A stretch of 64,000 nucleotides of DNA from Rhodoferax sp. (GCA_029866205.1 JARWZT010000017.1:1-64000), one strand, 5' to 3'; positions 1 through 10,592 are shown, counted from the first letter of the stretch. Notes: generated by a model not told the origin, from the letters alone. Program-made: numbers and translations.

Positions 1-3
1 CTC

Positions 4-492
4 ATGACCGCCCTGCCCCTGACGCTCATCGGGGTGGTGCTGGCCTTGATGTTTTTCAACTCGACCCTGTCCATCTTCTCGGTCATCGGCGTGGTGATGC
101 TGATGGGACTGGTCACTAAAAATGCGATTTTGCTGGTGGACTTTGCCATTCGCGCCCGTGCGCCGCAAATCGCTGCCGACGGCAGCAGCGTGCCGGGTCT
201 GGACCGCCATGGCGCCTTGCTGCTGGCGGCCAAGGTGCGGCTGCGCCCGATTTTGATGACTACGCTGGCGATGGTATTTGGCATGGTTCCTCTGGCGTTT
301 GCGCTGACGGAAGGCTCAGAGATGCGCGCACCGATGGGCCAGGCTGTGATTGGCGGGGTAATTACCTCTTCGCTTTTGACGCTGGTGGTGGTGCCGGTGG
401 TCTATTGCTATATGGATGATCTGGCGCAATGGGGCCGCAGAGTGCTGGGCCTGGGCGCGGCGACCGGCGCTGACGCCGCTGCGCGCCAGTAA
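4..492 (+). CDS. Efflux RND transporter permease, C-terminal part (5' end outside window)
   Basis: Multi-TM C-terminus with GVVMLMGLVTKNAILLVDFA and R-L-RPILMTTLAMVFGMVPLA, typical of AcrB/HAE1 permeases. Confidence 0.9.
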   Translation: MTALPLTLIGVVLALMFFNSTLSIFSVIGVVMLMGLVTKNAILLVDFAIRARAPQIAADGSSVPGLDRHGALLLAAKVRLRPILMTTLAMVFGMVPLAFALTEGSEMRAPMGQAVIGGVITSSLLTLVVVPVVYCYMDDLAQWGRRVLGLGAATGADAAARQ

Positions 493-532
493 AATCAACC
501 GTATTTCTTCATTTAACAACGCAAGCCGCCGT

Positions 533-1195
533 ATGAACCTCAGCAACATCGACCAGGCCCGATTCAACATGATCGAGCAGCAAATCCGGCCCTGGAACGT
601 GCTCGACACCACTATTCTGGCCCTTCTGGGAGAAGTTCCACGGGAGGATTTTGTGCCTGTGGCGCACCGCGCGCTCGCCTTTGCCGACCTGGAAATCCCG
701 CTGGGTCACGGCGAATGCATGCTCGCCCCGCGCATGGAAGCGCGTTTGCTGCAAGACCTGCAGGTGCAGCCCAACGAGCGCGTGCTCGAAATCGGCGCCG
801 GCTCGGGCTACATGGCCGCCCTGCTTGCCCACCGCGCTGTGAGTGTGCTGTCCCTGGAGATTCAGCCCGAACTGGCAGCCATGGCGCAGGACAACCTTCA
901 GCGCGCAGGGGTACGCAATGCGCAAGTGCGCGTTGCCGACGGCGCCAAAGCGCTGCGCTCAGAAGGTCCGTTTGACGCCATCATGCTCAGCGGCTCGGTC
1001 GCAGAAGTGCCCCAGCACCTGCTGGACCTGCTGGCAGTGGGCGGACGGCTGATTGCCGTGGTGGGTGACGAGCCCATCATGTGCGCCACCCTGGTCACGC
1101 GCGTGAGCCCGACCGAACTGCAGAGCACCAAGCTGTGGGACGCCAACGCGCCACGCCTGCATGGCTTTGCCGAGCATTCGCATTTCCATTTCTGA
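533..1195 (+). CDS. Protein-L-isoaspartate O-methyltransferase family protein
   Basis: MIEQQIRPWNVLD...VLEIGAGSGYMAALLA SAM-binding motif; start chosen at MNLSNIDQARFNM. Confidence 0.88.
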   Translation: MNLSNIDQARFNMIEQQIRPWNVLDTTILALLGEVPREDFVPVAHRALAFADLEIPLGHGECMLAPRMEARLLQDLQVQPNERVLEIGAGSGYMAALLAHRAVSVLSLEIQPELAAMAQDNLQRAGVRNAQVRVADGAKALRSEGPFDAIMLSGSVAEVPQHLLDLLAVGGRLIAVVGDEPIMCATLVTRVSPTELQSTKLWDANAPRLHGFAEHSHFHF

Positions 1196-1222
1196 ACCGC
1201 GCCCAAGCCCCTACTGCCCCCG

Positions 1223-1585
1223 ATGATCGACCAAATCGCCCCCGCCGACTTTGCCCGCTGGCTGGCGGACATGGCCCAACAGCGTCCACTGGAACGTGCG
1301 GTGCTCCTTGACGTGCGCGAGCCGCACGAACTTCAGTGGGCCAGCGTGGGCAAAGACGCGGCAAAGCAGGGCTACCAGCTGGTGACCATTCCCATGGCGG
1401 CCGTGCCCCTGCGCTTGGCCGAACTGGACCTTGACCAGCCGATTGCCTGCCTCTGCCACCATGGTGCGCGCAGCATGCAAGTGGCCCGCTTTTTGGTGAG
1501 CAACGGCTTCGCGGAGGTCGCCAATATTGCCGGCGGCATCGACGCCTGGTCCGTGCAGCTGGACCCCAAGGTCGCACGCTACTAA
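1223..1585 (+). CDS. Rhodanese-like domain protein
   Basis: LLDVREPHELQWA and active-site loop CHHGARSMQVARFL. Confidence 0.88.
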   Translation: MIDQIAPADFARWLADMAQQRPLERAVLLDVREPHELQWASVGKDAAKQGYQLVTIPMAAVPLRLAELDLDQPIACLCHHGARSMQVARFLVSNGFAEVANIAGGIDAWSVQLDPKVARY

Positions 1586-1679
1586 GCCCCGCCGTATTGC
1601 ATTTGCCCCCGTTTCGCCCCCCAGACACCCTGCACCTCTCTTTTTGCGCTGCGCCTCCATTACCGTCCGAGACTCCACC

Positions 1680-3185
1680 ATGCCCCGTTCCACGATCACG
1701 AAATCCCTGACCCTGCTCCCCTTGGTGTTGGCCATGGGTCTGGCCACCTCTGCGCAGGCCCAAAGCCTGATGGAGCTTTATCGGGCAGCCCAAAGCTATG
1801 ACTCGGCCTACCAAGCCGCGCAAGCGCAGCTCAACGCGACTTCCGCCAAGGTCGACCAAGCGCGGGCCCTGTATGCGCCCAGCGTCAATTTTCAGGCGGG
1901 GCTGAAGCGGGGATGGGTTCAGGTCGGATCCTCCAGCGACTCCAACTCCAGTTCTAACGGCACCAGTACAACGGGGATAAATTCCGTAGCGACAACTGCA
2001 AACAGTAGCTCGATCGCTGATTCAAACACCGACACCGCGCAAACGGATGGCACGCTCGGCATACAGCTCACCCAACCGCTGTACAACCGATTCAATCAGG
2101 TGGTGTTAACACAGGCTCAACGCAGCATTGCAATTGCGGAAGCCGCATTGCGCGCTACCCAACAGGACCTGATGGTGCGCGTAAGCAGTGCCTACTTTGA
2201 TGTACTGGCGGCGAGCGATAGCCTTGCTTTTGTGCGGGCCCAAAAGGCAGCTGTGGCCGAGCAGCTCGCATCTGCCAAACGCAATTTCGAAGTAGGTACT
2301 GCCACGATCACGGACACCCGCGAAGCGCAGGCGCGGTTCGACTTGGTTATTGCGCAAGAAATCGCAACCGAAAACGACCTGACGATCAAAAAGAGCCTGC
2401 TCAACCAGCAAGTGGGCACGCCGAATGCGCAACCGGTAGGCGTTCGCCTGCCGCTGCTCTTGCCTGTGGTCGCTGGCAATGAGGCCGAATGGACGGCCAG
2501 CACCGAGCAAAACCAAGCCCAAGTGCAGAGCAAACGGATTGAACTGGAATTGGCGCAGTTGGAATCGGAAAAATCGCGTGCTGCAACAGCGCCGTCGCTA
2601 ACGCTCAATGCGGCAGTCGGGAAGTCGACTGCCTGGGGCGGTTCAAGTACTTCTTCAAACCAATCGTCAAGTTCGTCCTCTACTTCTACCCTTACCGGTC
2701 TGACCACCGGTTCAAGTACAACCCAGAGCGGCACCAACACCCGTCCGGGTGATAGCCAAAGCGCCTCAATAGGCGTCACCCTCACCATTCCCCTGTTCAC
2801 CGGTCGCACACTGGACGCCAAGCTCAAGGAAACCGTGTCGTTGGAAGAAAAGGCACGCAACGACCTGGAAACCGTGCGGCGCAACGCCGTGCAAGTCACG
2901 CGCACCGCGTTCTATGGCGTGCAGTCGGGTATGGGCCAGGTCAAAGCTTTTGAAGCCGCAGAAGTGTCAAGCCAAAGCGCTTTGGACGCCAACCGGCTGG
3001 GCTACCAGGTGGGCGTGCGCATCAATATTGACGTGCTGAACTCACAAAGCCAGCTCTTTGACACCAAAGCCAAGCTGGCCAAGGCCCGTTATGACGTGCT
3101 GGTGGGCGGCCTGAAACTGCGCCAGGCAGCCGGAACCCTGGCTGAAGCAGATTTGCAGCAAATTAACGACCTGTTGGCCAAATAA
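1680..3185 (+). CDS. TolC family outer membrane efflux protein
   Basis: Signal peptide, SLMELYRAAQSYDSAYQAA, duplicated OEP architecture, LKLRQAAGTLAEADLQQINDLL C-terminus. Confidence 0.9.
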   Translation: MPRSTITKSLTLLPLVLAMGLATSAQAQSLMELYRAAQSYDSAYQAAQAQLNATSAKVDQARALYAPSVNFQAGLKRGWVQVGSSSDSNSSSNGTSTTGINSVATTANSSSIADSNTDTAQTDGTLGIQLTQPLYNRFNQVVLTQAQRSIAIAEAALRATQQDLMVRVSSAYFDVLAASDSLAFVRAQKAAVAEQLASAKRNFEVGTATITDTREAQARFDLVIAQEIATENDLTIKKSLLNQQVGTPNAQPVGVRLPLLLPVVAGNEAEWTASTEQNQAQVQSKRIELELAQLESEKSRAATAPSLTLNAAVGKSTAWGGSSTSSNQSSSSSSTSTLTGLTTGSSTTQSGTNTRPGDSQSASIGVTLTIPLFTGRTLDAKLKETVSLEEKARNDLETVRRNAVQVTRTAFYGVQSGMGQVKAFEAAEVSSQSALDANRLGYQVGVRINIDVLNSQSQLFDTKAKLAKARYDVLVGGLKLRQAAGTLAEADLQQINDLLAK

Positions 3186-3236
3186 AGCCGCACGGGTTTA
3201 ACAGTCCGGCGGCCCACGCACTCTGCGGGCCTGGCA

Positions 3237-4649
3237 TCAGCCGCCGTCTTTGGCCAACAACTCCACAATTTGCGCGCTGCTGTGTTGCGCGGCACCCGCA
3301 TGGCGCAGCGCAAAAGCCAGGGCGGCACTGCTGGCGGCTTCGAGCGCCACAGGGTCTTGCACCAGTTGCAGTGCGCGCTCCAGGCCACGCGCCATGTCGG
3401 GAACTTCATAGGCTGCGCCCTCGATCTGCGCCAACTCGGCCGCCAAGGCGAAATTGAAGGTATGCGGCCCCATGACCACAGGGCAGCCACAGGCCGCCGC
3501 CTCAATCAGGTTTTGGCCACCCAGGGGCGCAAAGCTGCCGCCCAACAGCGCTACGTCCGCCAAGCCCAGGTACATGGCCATCTCGCCCAAGCTGTCGCCC
3601 AACCAAATGTCGGCGGGGGCAAAGCCGGTGCCGTCCACGCTGCGGCGCGACACGCTCAGACCCGCTGCGGTGCACAGTGCGGCCACGGCATCAAAGCGCT
3701 GCGGGTGACGTGGCACCAGCAGCCATTGCACCTGGCGCAGCCCATCGGGCGCAACACCCTCTGCCCCTGGCGATGGGCTGCTACCGGTGATGTTGCCCAC
3801 CGCGGGTGTGCTCGCGCACAACAGGTCGAGCAGCATTTGTTCCTCGCCCTCACGCGAGCTGGCAAAAATCAGCACTGGCTTGGAGACGCTTTGACGCAGC
3901 GCCAGACCCTGGGCGCATTGGTCGGAGTCGGGCGTGGTGTCAAACTTCAGGTTGCCCAGGGGCGGCTGCACCGTGGCGCCCAAAAGGCGAAGGCGCCGCG
4001 CGTCGTATTCGGTTTGTGGCCAGATCGCAGCCAATGCCCGGAAAGCCGGTACCGCCAGCCAGGCCAGACGCTGCGACTGGCGCAGCGACTTGGCGCTCAG
4101 GCGCGCATTGACCAAACATAGCGGAACGCCCGCTTGGCGGCAGGAGCGCACCAGGTTCGGCCACACCTCGGTTTCCACCAGCAGGCCGATGCGGGGGCGA
4201 AAGTGCGCCACAAAGCGGTGCGTGGCGCCCGGCGTGTCCCAGGGCTGCCAAACCTGCAAGTCTCCAGGCTGCAACAGGCTGCGCCCCGCTTCGCGGCCGG
4301 TGGCCGTGCCATGGGTGAGCAAGAGGCGCATGCCGGGCAGCGCCTCGCGCAATTGCCGCAAAAGTGCCGCCGCGGCATAGGTTTCACCCAGCGACACGGC
4401 ATGTATCCAGATCCAGGTGCCGGGCGCCGGCATGCCGTCCACCGGGCCGTAGCGGCCAAATCGTTGCTCCACGTCTTGGGCATACAGCGGCTCCTGGCGC
4501 GCGCGCTGCCGCAGCTTGCGGCGCAACAGTGGTTGCGCGAGAAACAGCGCGGCGCTGTACAAACCGAGCGCAAGGCGCTCGCGCCAGCGGATAGCACCGG
4601 GTGGGGCCGAGCCTGAAGCCGCAGATGCCGCATGAAATGGGAGCGTCAT
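3237..4649 (-). CDS. waaA: 3-deoxy-D-manno-octulosonic acid transferase
   Basis: WIHAVSLGETYAA, LLVETEVWPNL, LGGSFAPLGGQNLIEAAACGCPVVMGPHTFNF. Confidence 0.93.
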   Translation of the reverse strand: MTLPFHAASAASGSAPPGAIRWRERLALGLYSAALFLAQPLLRRKLRQRARQEPLYAQDVEQRFGRYGPVDGMPAPGTWIWIHAVSLGETYAAAALLRQLREALPGMRLLLTHGTATGREAGRSLLQPGDLQVWQPWDTPGATHRFVAHFRPRIGLLVETEVWPNLVRSCRQAGVPLCLVNARLSAKSLRQSQRLAWLAVPAFRALAAIWPQTEYDARRLRLLGATVQPPLGNLKFDTTPDSDQCAQGLALRQSVSKPVLIFASSREGEEQMLLDLLCASTPAVGNITGSSPSPGAEGVAPDGLRQVQWLLVPRHPQRFDAVAALCTAAGLSVSRRSVDGTGFAPADIWLGDSLGEMAMYLGLADVALLGGSFAPLGGQNLIEAAACGCPVVMGPHTFNFALAAELAQIEGAAYEVPDMARGLERALQLVQDPVALEAASSAALAFALRHAGAAQHSSAQIVELLAKDGG

Positions 4650-5701
4650 GCGAGCGCGCCCGCGAGACCGGGCGTTTGCGCCTGTGCGGGATCAAGCCGG
4701 GTACCGGCGCCAGGGTGCGCTTGGGCATAGGCCTGTTGCACTGCCAACCAAGCCGTCCACACCTCTGGCACGCTGGGAGCAGCCTGACCGCCCAGCGCCA
4801 CTTGATAGGCGCAACCGACCGGGCCCGCCCGCCAGGCGCGCGGCTGGCTGAAAATTTGCACGTGGGGCGCATCCAGCGCGACGGCCAGGTGGCTGAGGCC
4901 CGAATCCACCCCAATCACTGCGGCGCACGCCGCCATGCGCTGCGCGACCTGCGCCAGCGACAGCGCGGGCCAAACGCGGGCCTGCGGCCCCAGAGCCTGT
5001 GCAATGCGCTGGACCCGGGCCAGCTCGGCGGCACCCGCCTGGGGCAGCTCTACCGTGTGGCCCTGCGCAATAAGTTGGCGACCCAGCGCAATCCAATGGG
5101 CCTCGGGCCATTCGTTGTCGGCCCGCGTGGTGCCGTGCGCCAACACCACGCCATAGCGCTCACTCAGGCGCACGCCCGGCGGCAAGGGCACCAGGGGGTA
5201 GATATTGGCACCTTCGACGGCATAGCCCAGGGCCAGCGCCGCCAACAAGCGGTAGCGCGCCACAGCATGTATGCGCCGGGGCATCGGCAGCAATCGGTCC
5301 AGCATCCAACGCACCGGCCACTCGTAGCCGCAGGCCTCACTGGCGTTGGCATAGGTGGCGCGAAAGCCTTTGGCGGTAAGGCGCGCGCCGCGTGCCACCC
5401 AGGCCGATTTGACGAGACCCTGGAAATCAATCACCGCGTCATACGTCTGCGCGTGCAGCAACTTGTCAAAGGCGGCGCGCTCCAGCCGGGTCGGCGCAGC
5501 AAACCATGACTTGCGCCAACGGCGCTGGGCGATCGGCAGCACGCGCTGCACACCGCTGACCTCTTGCACCAGCGGCGCGAAGGCCTCCTCGACCACCCAG
5601 TCAATCTGCGCTTGTGGAAAAGCCTGCCGGATGTCATGCACCACCGGCATCGTCTGCACCACGTCGCCCAGCGACGAGAGTTTGACGATCAGGACACGCA
5701 T
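4646..5701 (-). CDS. waaC: Lipopolysaccharide heptosyltransferase I
   Basis: MRVLIVKLSSLGDVVQTMPVVHDIR; VIGVDSGLSHLAVALD; overlaps waaA start by 4 bp. Confidence 0.92.
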   Translation of the reverse strand: MRVLIVKLSSLGDVVQTMPVVHDIRQAFPQAQIDWVVEEAFAPLVQEVSGVQRVLPIAQRRWRKSWFAAPTRLERAAFDKLLHAQTYDAVIDFQGLVKSAWVARGARLTAKGFRATYANASEACGYEWPVRWMLDRLLPMPRRIHAVARYRLLAALALGYAVEGANIYPLVPLPPGVRLSERYGVVLAHGTTRADNEWPEAHWIALGRQLIAQGHTVELPQAGAAELARVQRIAQALGPQARVWPALSLAQVAQRMAACAAVIGVDSGLSHLAVALDAPHVQIFSQPRAWRAGPVGCAYQVALGGQAAPSVPEVWTAWLAVQQAYAQAHPGAGTRLDPAQAQTPGLAGALA

Positions 5702-5707
5702 CAGGCT

Positions 5708-7090
5708 CTAGTGCGCTGCTTGCTCAAAGTGCGCGTCAGGCTTGACCGCGCGCAAGAGCGCCAGCATGTCGGCCTCAATGCGCGCCAGCGCTTCGGGGGT
5801 ATGGCCCTCAAAGCGCAGCACCAGCACCGGCGTGGTGTTGGAGGCGCGCACCAGCCCAAAGCCATCCGGCCAGTCCACACGCAGGCCGTCGATGGTGTTC
5901 ATAGTCGCCGGTGCGGCAAAAGCCGCTTGGGCCACCAGTTGCGCCACCACGGCGTGGGGTTCGCCTTCGGCACAGGGCACGTTGAGTTCGGGGGTGGAAA
6001 AGCTGGTGGGCAGTGCGTGCAACAGGGCGTTGGAGTCGGCCACCTTGCTCACGATTTCGAGCAAGCGGCAGCCGGCATAGGTGCCGTCGTCGAAACCAAA
6101 CCAGCGCTCTTTGAAGAATATGTGGCCGCTCATCTCGCCGCCCAAGGGCGAATCCAGCTCGCGCATCTTGGCCTTGATCAGCGAGTGGCCGGTTTTGAAC
6201 ATCAGGGGCACGCCGCCCGCTGCCGCAATGGCCGGAGCCAGCCGCTGCGAGCACTTCACGTCAAACACGATGGTGCCTCCGGGCACGCGCGACAACACGT
6301 CTTGCGCAAAAAGCATCATCTGGCGGTCGGGGTAGATATTGCTGCCGTCGCGGGTCACGATGCCCAAGCGGTCGCCATCGCCGTCAAAGGCCAGACCGAG
6401 CTCGGCGTCGCTGTGCTGCAGGGCGGCAATCAGGTCGCGCAGGTTCTCAGGCTTGCTCGGATCCGGGTGGTGGTTGGGGAAATTGCCGTCCACTTCGCTG
6501 AACAACTCGGTCACTTCGCAACCAATGGCCCGCAAAATCGCCGGGGCCGAGGCACCAGCCACGCCGTTGCCGCAGTCAACCACGATTTTCAAAGGCCGGG
6601 CAAGACGAATATCACCCACAATCTTCGCGCTGTAAGCCGGCAGCACGTCGGCTGCGGTGCGGCTGCCGCCGCTCTTCAGGGTCCACGATTCGTCCACCAT
6701 CAATTGGCGCAGTGCCTGGATTTCGTCGCCGTAAATGGCTTTTCCGCCCATCACCATCTTGAAACCGTTGTAATCACGCGGGTTGTGGCTGCCGGTGACC
6801 TGGATGCCGCTGCTGCACAAAGTGCACGCTGCAAAGTAGAGCATTGGCGTGGTGACCATGCCGACATCAATGACCTGCACACCTACGTCCTGCAGGCCAC
6901 GCATCAGCGCATCGGCCAGCAGTTGGCCACTCAGTCGCCCATCGCGCCCCACGGCTACCGTGGTTTGACCCTGGCGCAAGGCCACGGTGCCAAAAGCCCG
7001 ACCCAGCTTCAATGCAATACCTTCGTTAACCGTGGCCGGCACGATGCCGCGGATGTCATAGGCTTTGAAAATACTGGGAGAAATGGTCAT
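5708..7090 (-). CDS. Phosphomannomutase/phosphoglucomutase
   Basis: FKAYDIRGIVP, TGSHNPRDYNGFK, FDGDGDRLG, GEMSGHIFF motifs. Confidence 0.92.
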   Translation of the reverse strand: MTISPSIFKAYDIRGIVPATVNEGIALKLGRAFGTVALRQGQTTVAVGRDGRLSGQLLADALMRGLQDVGVQVIDVGMVTTPMLYFAACTLCSSGIQVTGSHNPRDYNGFKMVMGGKAIYGDEIQALRQLMVDESWTLKSGGSRTAADVLPAYSAKIVGDIRLARPLKIVVDCGNGVAGASAPAILRAIGCEVTELFSEVDGNFPNHHPDPSKPENLRDLIAALQHSDAELGLAFDGDGDRLGIVTRDGSNIYPDRQMMLFAQDVLSRVPGGTIVFDVKCSQRLAPAIAAAGGVPLMFKTGHSLIKAKMRELDSPLGGEMSGHIFFKERWFGFDDGTYAGCRLLEIVSKVADSNALLHALPTSFSTPELNVPCAEGEPHAVVAQLVAQAAFAAPATMNTIDGLRVDWPDGFGLVRASNTTPVLVLRFEGHTPEALARIEADMLALLRAVKPDAHFEQAAH

Positions 7091-7238
7091 ACTTGCTCTT
7101 CGAGTTATTTTGACGCCGTGCAACAGTGCTGTGCGGGATTGTAAAAGCCAGGCCATTGCGCCAAAACCTTCGGTTCACCGCCCCAAATTGCCTGCATGCG
7201 TAAGATGTTCCGCCCACCCCACCCAGTAAAGCGCCCCC

Positions 7239-7736
7239 ATGTCCACTAACCTCACGCCTACCGTTCGCTCTGTATTCCGTGGCCCTTTGGGCGCCATGAC
7301 TTTGGCGGCGCAGGGTGCGACCTTAGTAGGCGTATGGTTCGACGGGCAAAAACACCAGCCGGACCCCAGCACCTGGCCCTGGGCCCCCGAGAGCCCGGTC
7401 TTGACGGCCGCCGCCGCCCAGCTTGAAGCCTACTTTGCCGGAACACTGAAAAAATTTTCGCTGCCCCTGAATCTGGGTGGGGGAACCGCATTCCAGCAGT
7501 CCGTGTGGCGGCAGCTACTGGCGACTCCGCATGGGCAGACCGTGAGTTACGGGGCGATTGCCAAGGCGCTTGGGCGACCTGATGCTTCGCGCGCAGTAGG
7601 GGCTGCTGTGGGGCGCAATCCGATTTCGATTGTGGTTCCCTGCCACCGCGTGGTGGGCGCCGGCGGCGCCTTGACCGGCTATGCTGGGGGATTGGACCGC
7701 AAGACGGCCCTGCTTCAACTGGAAAGTACCGTTTGA
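7239..7736 (+). CDS. ogt: Methylated-DNA--[protein]-cysteine S-methyltransferase
   Basis: PISIVVPCHRVVGAGGALTGYAGGL active site. Confidence 0.93.
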   Translation: MSTNLTPTVRSVFRGPLGAMTLAAQGATLVGVWFDGQKHQPDPSTWPWAPESPVLTAAAAQLEAYFAGTLKKFSLPLNLGGGTAFQQSVWRQLLATPHGQTVSYGAIAKALGRPDASRAVGAAVGRNPISIVVPCHRVVGAGGALTGYAGGLDRKTALLQLESTV

Positions 7737-8650
7737 CTCCTGCTGCTCCCCGCCCCGCCTCCTGGATGGTTGAATTTGTTGCGCTGGCGGCCATTTGGGG
7801 TGCCTCGTTTTTGTTCATGCGCATCGGCACCGTGGCCTTTGGTCCCGTGGCCACGGCCGGACTGCGGGTGGGTATCGCCACCGTTTTTCTACTGCCTATC
7901 TTGGTCGCCCGGGGTCATGCCAAAAGCTTGCGCCAGCACTGGAAGCGGGTGTTTCTGGTGGGCCTGACCAACTCGGCCATCCCCTTTGTCTGCTTCACCT
8001 ATGCCTTGCAGTCGATCACCATAGGGTTGTCGTCGCTGATTAACGCGACGGTGCCCCTGTTTGGCGCAGCGGTCGCCTGGATCTGGCTCAAAGACCGTCC
8101 CACGGGCTCCCGCATCGTGGGCCTTGCGGTCGGCTTCATTGGCGTGGGCATGTTGGCGTGGGACAAGGCGAGTTTTCGGCCAGATGCCTCGGGGCTGTCC
8201 AGCGGCTGGGGCGTGCTGGCCTGCCTGTTTGCCTGCCTGTGCTACGGCGTGTCCGCCAGTTTTACCAAGCGCTACATGGCCGGCCTGCCTTCGCTGGTGT
8301 CCGCGACCGGCAGCCAATTGAGTGCCGCCCTGGCGCTGCTGCCGCTGACCATCTGGTTTTGGCCAGACCAGGCGGTGGCGCCCCAGGCTTGGCTGGCGGT
8401 GCTGGCACTTGGCGTGGTGTGCACCGGCCTGGCCTACATCTTGTTTTTCCGGCTGATTGAGCGCGCCGGGCCAGCCAAGGCTTTGTCGGTCACGTTTGCC
8501 ATTCCGGTGTTTGCCATCGTCTACGGCGTGGTACTGCTGGGCGAGGCGGTCACGCCGTGGATGTTGGTCTGCGGGCTGGTGATTGTGCTGGGCACCACCC
8601 TGTCCACCGGCATGTGGCGCTTGCCTGGTCGCGCGAACGCAATAGCCTGA
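7733..8650 (+). CDS. DMT/EamA family transporter
   Basis: Ten hydrophobic segments, WGASFLFMRIG, LTYILFFRLIERAGPAKA-type EamA motif. Confidence 0.88.
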   Translation: MTPAAPRPASWMVEFVALAAIWGASFLFMRIGTVAFGPVATAGLRVGIATVFLLPILVARGHAKSLRQHWKRVFLVGLTNSAIPFVCFTYALQSITIGLSSLINATVPLFGAAVAWIWLKDRPTGSRIVGLAVGFIGVGMLAWDKASFRPDASGLSSGWGVLACLFACLCYGVSASFTKRYMAGLPSLVSATGSQLSAALALLPLTIWFWPDQAVAPQAWLAVLALGVVCTGLAYILFFRLIERAGPAKALSVTFAIPVFAIVYGVVLLGEAVTPWMLVCGLVIVLGTTLSTGMWRLPGRANAIA

Positions 8651-8667
8651 ACCGCCAAATCGCCAGA

Positions 8668-9594
8668 TCAGCCACGCGGGTGGTGCGCGGCGTGCAGTTG
8701 CGCCAGCCGCTCGCCGGCCACATGGGTGTAAATGGTAGTGGTGGAAATATCGGCGTGGCCCAACAGCAGTTGCACTGCCCGCAAATCAGCGCCGTGGTTC
8801 AGCAAATGGGTGGCAAAGGCATGGCGCAGGGTGTGAGGTGATAACGCCGACCGGATACCTGCGGCCTGCGCGTATTTTTTTACCACCATCCAAAACATCA
8901 CCCTGGACATGGCGCTGCCCGCGTGCAAACCTTTGGTGGTCACAAACAAATCGTCGCTCAGCTTGCCACCCAGCAGCTCGGCACGCGCGCCGGCCAAATA
9001 CTGGCGCAACCACTGGCTGGCCACTTCACCAAAGGGCACAAGGCGCTCCTTGGCGCCCTTGCCCAGTACCCGTAGCACGTTGTCGTTGAGACCCAGGTTC
9101 AGCGTCTTCAGGTCGACCAATTCGCTCACCCGCAGGCCACTGGCATACATCAGCTCCAGCATGGTGCGGTCACGCACGCCCAAGGCGGTGGACACGTCAG
9201 GCGCGGCAAGCAGCGCTTCCACTTGCGCCTCGCTCAGGGTTTTGGGTACGCGCAGGGCCTGCTTGGCGGCTTGCAGTTTGAGTGTCGGGTCGGTTTGAAT
9301 ACGGCCCTCGCGCAGGGCCCAGCGAAAGTAGCGCTTGAACACGGTGAGACGCCGGTTCGCGGTCGTGGCCTTGCTCTGGGCGTGTTGGGCTGAAAAATAC
9401 GCCAAAAGGTCCAGCTCTGCGCAAGCGAGCAGTGGAGCGCCTTGCCGGTGCGCCAGCAATTGCTGCAAGTCGCGGCGGTAGGCCTCTAGCGTATTGCGCG
9501 AAAGGCCCTCCTCGAGCCACAGCGCGTCAATGAAAGCGTCCAAGGATTCGTCACTGCCTTGGGGCGGCACCAAGGCAGCGGGCGCGGACTTCAT
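8668..9594 (-). CDS. xerD: Site-specific tyrosine recombinase XerD
   Basis: ASGLRVSEL, LSPHTLRHAFATHLLNHGADLRAVQLLLGHADISTTTIYTHV. Confidence 0.92.
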   Translation of the reverse strand: MKSAPAALVPPQGSDESLDAFIDALWLEEGLSRNTLEAYRRDLQQLLAHRQGAPLLACAELDLLAYFSAQHAQSKATTANRRLTVFKRYFRWALREGRIQTDPTLKLQAAKQALRVPKTLSEAQVEALLAAPDVSTALGVRDRTMLELMYASGLRVSELVDLKTLNLGLNDNVLRVLGKGAKERLVPFGEVASQWLRQYLAGARAELLGGKLSDDLFVTTKGLHAGSAMSRVMFWMVVKKYAQAAGIRSALSPHTLRHAFATHLLNHGADLRAVQLLLGHADISTTTIYTHVAGERLAQLHAAHHPRG

Positions 9595-9617
9595 CCGGAC
9601 CTGGGGAGCGCGCAAGT

Positions 9618-10592
9618 TCAGTCCAACTGCAGCTTGGCGGACTCCACCACTTTTTTGTAGACCGCGTATTCGGCCCGGATTTGCTCAGCGAACTGCTCGG
9701 GTGAATTCGCGATCACGATGGAGCCGGTGTCTTCAATGCGTTTTTTCACCGCCGGGTCTTCCAGGGCCTTGCGTACGGCCGCGTTGACCTTGTCCACCAC
9801 TTCTTTGGGCAGACCTTTGGGGCCATAGATGCCATAAAACGCCATGCGGTTGACGGGCTCCAACCCCAGCTCTTTGAACGTGGGCACGTTGGGTAACTGG
9901 CTCAGGCGTTGGGGCGCTGCCACAGCAATCGCCACGAGCTTGTTGCTCTGGATAAAGGGCAAAGCCGAAGGCAGGTTGTCAAACGTCATAGGCACCTGAC
10001 CTGCGACCGTGTCGTTCAGGGCCGGGCCCGCACCGCGGTACGGAATGTGGGTTACAAAAACGCCAGCCAGGTTTTTATACAACTCCATCTGCAGGTGGCC
10101 AATGCCGCCCGTGCCCGAGGAAGAATACGAGTACTGGCCAGGGTGCTTTTTCAGCTCGGCCACGTAGCCCTTGTAGTCTTTGGCCGGGAAACTGGGGTGT
10201 ACCGCAATCACGTTGGGCGTGGCCGCGATGTTGATGATGGGCGTGAAGTCGGTCAGGGAGTTGTAGGGAATCTTGGGGTTGATGGCCGGGTTCGCCGCAA
10301 CGGTAGACACCGTGGCCATGCCCAAAGAGTAACCATCGGGCACGGATTTGGCGGTTTCGTTGGCACCGATCACGCCACCACCACCCGCCTTGTTCTCTAC
10401 CACCACACTTTGCCCCAGTGCCTTGCCCAGGGGATCTGCCAGCACGCGGGCGATGATGTCGGTCGTTCCACCGGGGGCGAAAGGAACTTGCAACTTGATG
10501 ACTTTGTTGGGATAGCCTTGGGCCAAAGCGCCCTGCAAAGGTGCAAAGCTTGCCGCAACCAAGCTGGCAAGAAAAAGACGGCGAAAGCGCAT
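9618..10592 (-). CDS. Bug-type tripartite tricarboxylate transporter substrate-binding protein
   Basis: Signal peptide; [24 protein letters not shown]; no membrane subunits adjacent. Confidence 0.9.
   Translation of the reverse strand: MRFRRLFLASLVAASFAPLQGALAQGYPNKVIKLQVPFAPGGTTDIIARVLADPLGKALGQSVVVENKAGGGGVIGANETAKSVPDGYSLGMATVSTVAANPAINPKIPYNSLTDFTPIINIAATPNVIAVHPSFPAKDYKGYVAELKKHPGQYSYSSSGTGGIGHLQMELYKNLAGVFVTHIPYRGAGPALNDTVAGQVPMTFDNLPSALPFIQSNKLVAIAVAAPQRLSQLPNVPTFKELGLEPVNRMAFYGIYGPKGLPKEVVDKVNAAVRKALEDPAVKKRIEDTGSIVIANSPEQFAEQIRAEYAVYKKVVESAKLQLD

Noticed and set aside
5564-7144. 526-aa plus-strand ORF opposite phosphomannomutase and the waaC start
   Set aside because: Spans two genes on the other strand; high His/Gln/Arg composition typical of antisense reading.
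8668-9615. Tyrosine recombinase as evidence for an integrated element
   Set aside because: Sequence and context look like chromosomal XerD; no att repeats, tRNA or phage/ICE genes nearby.
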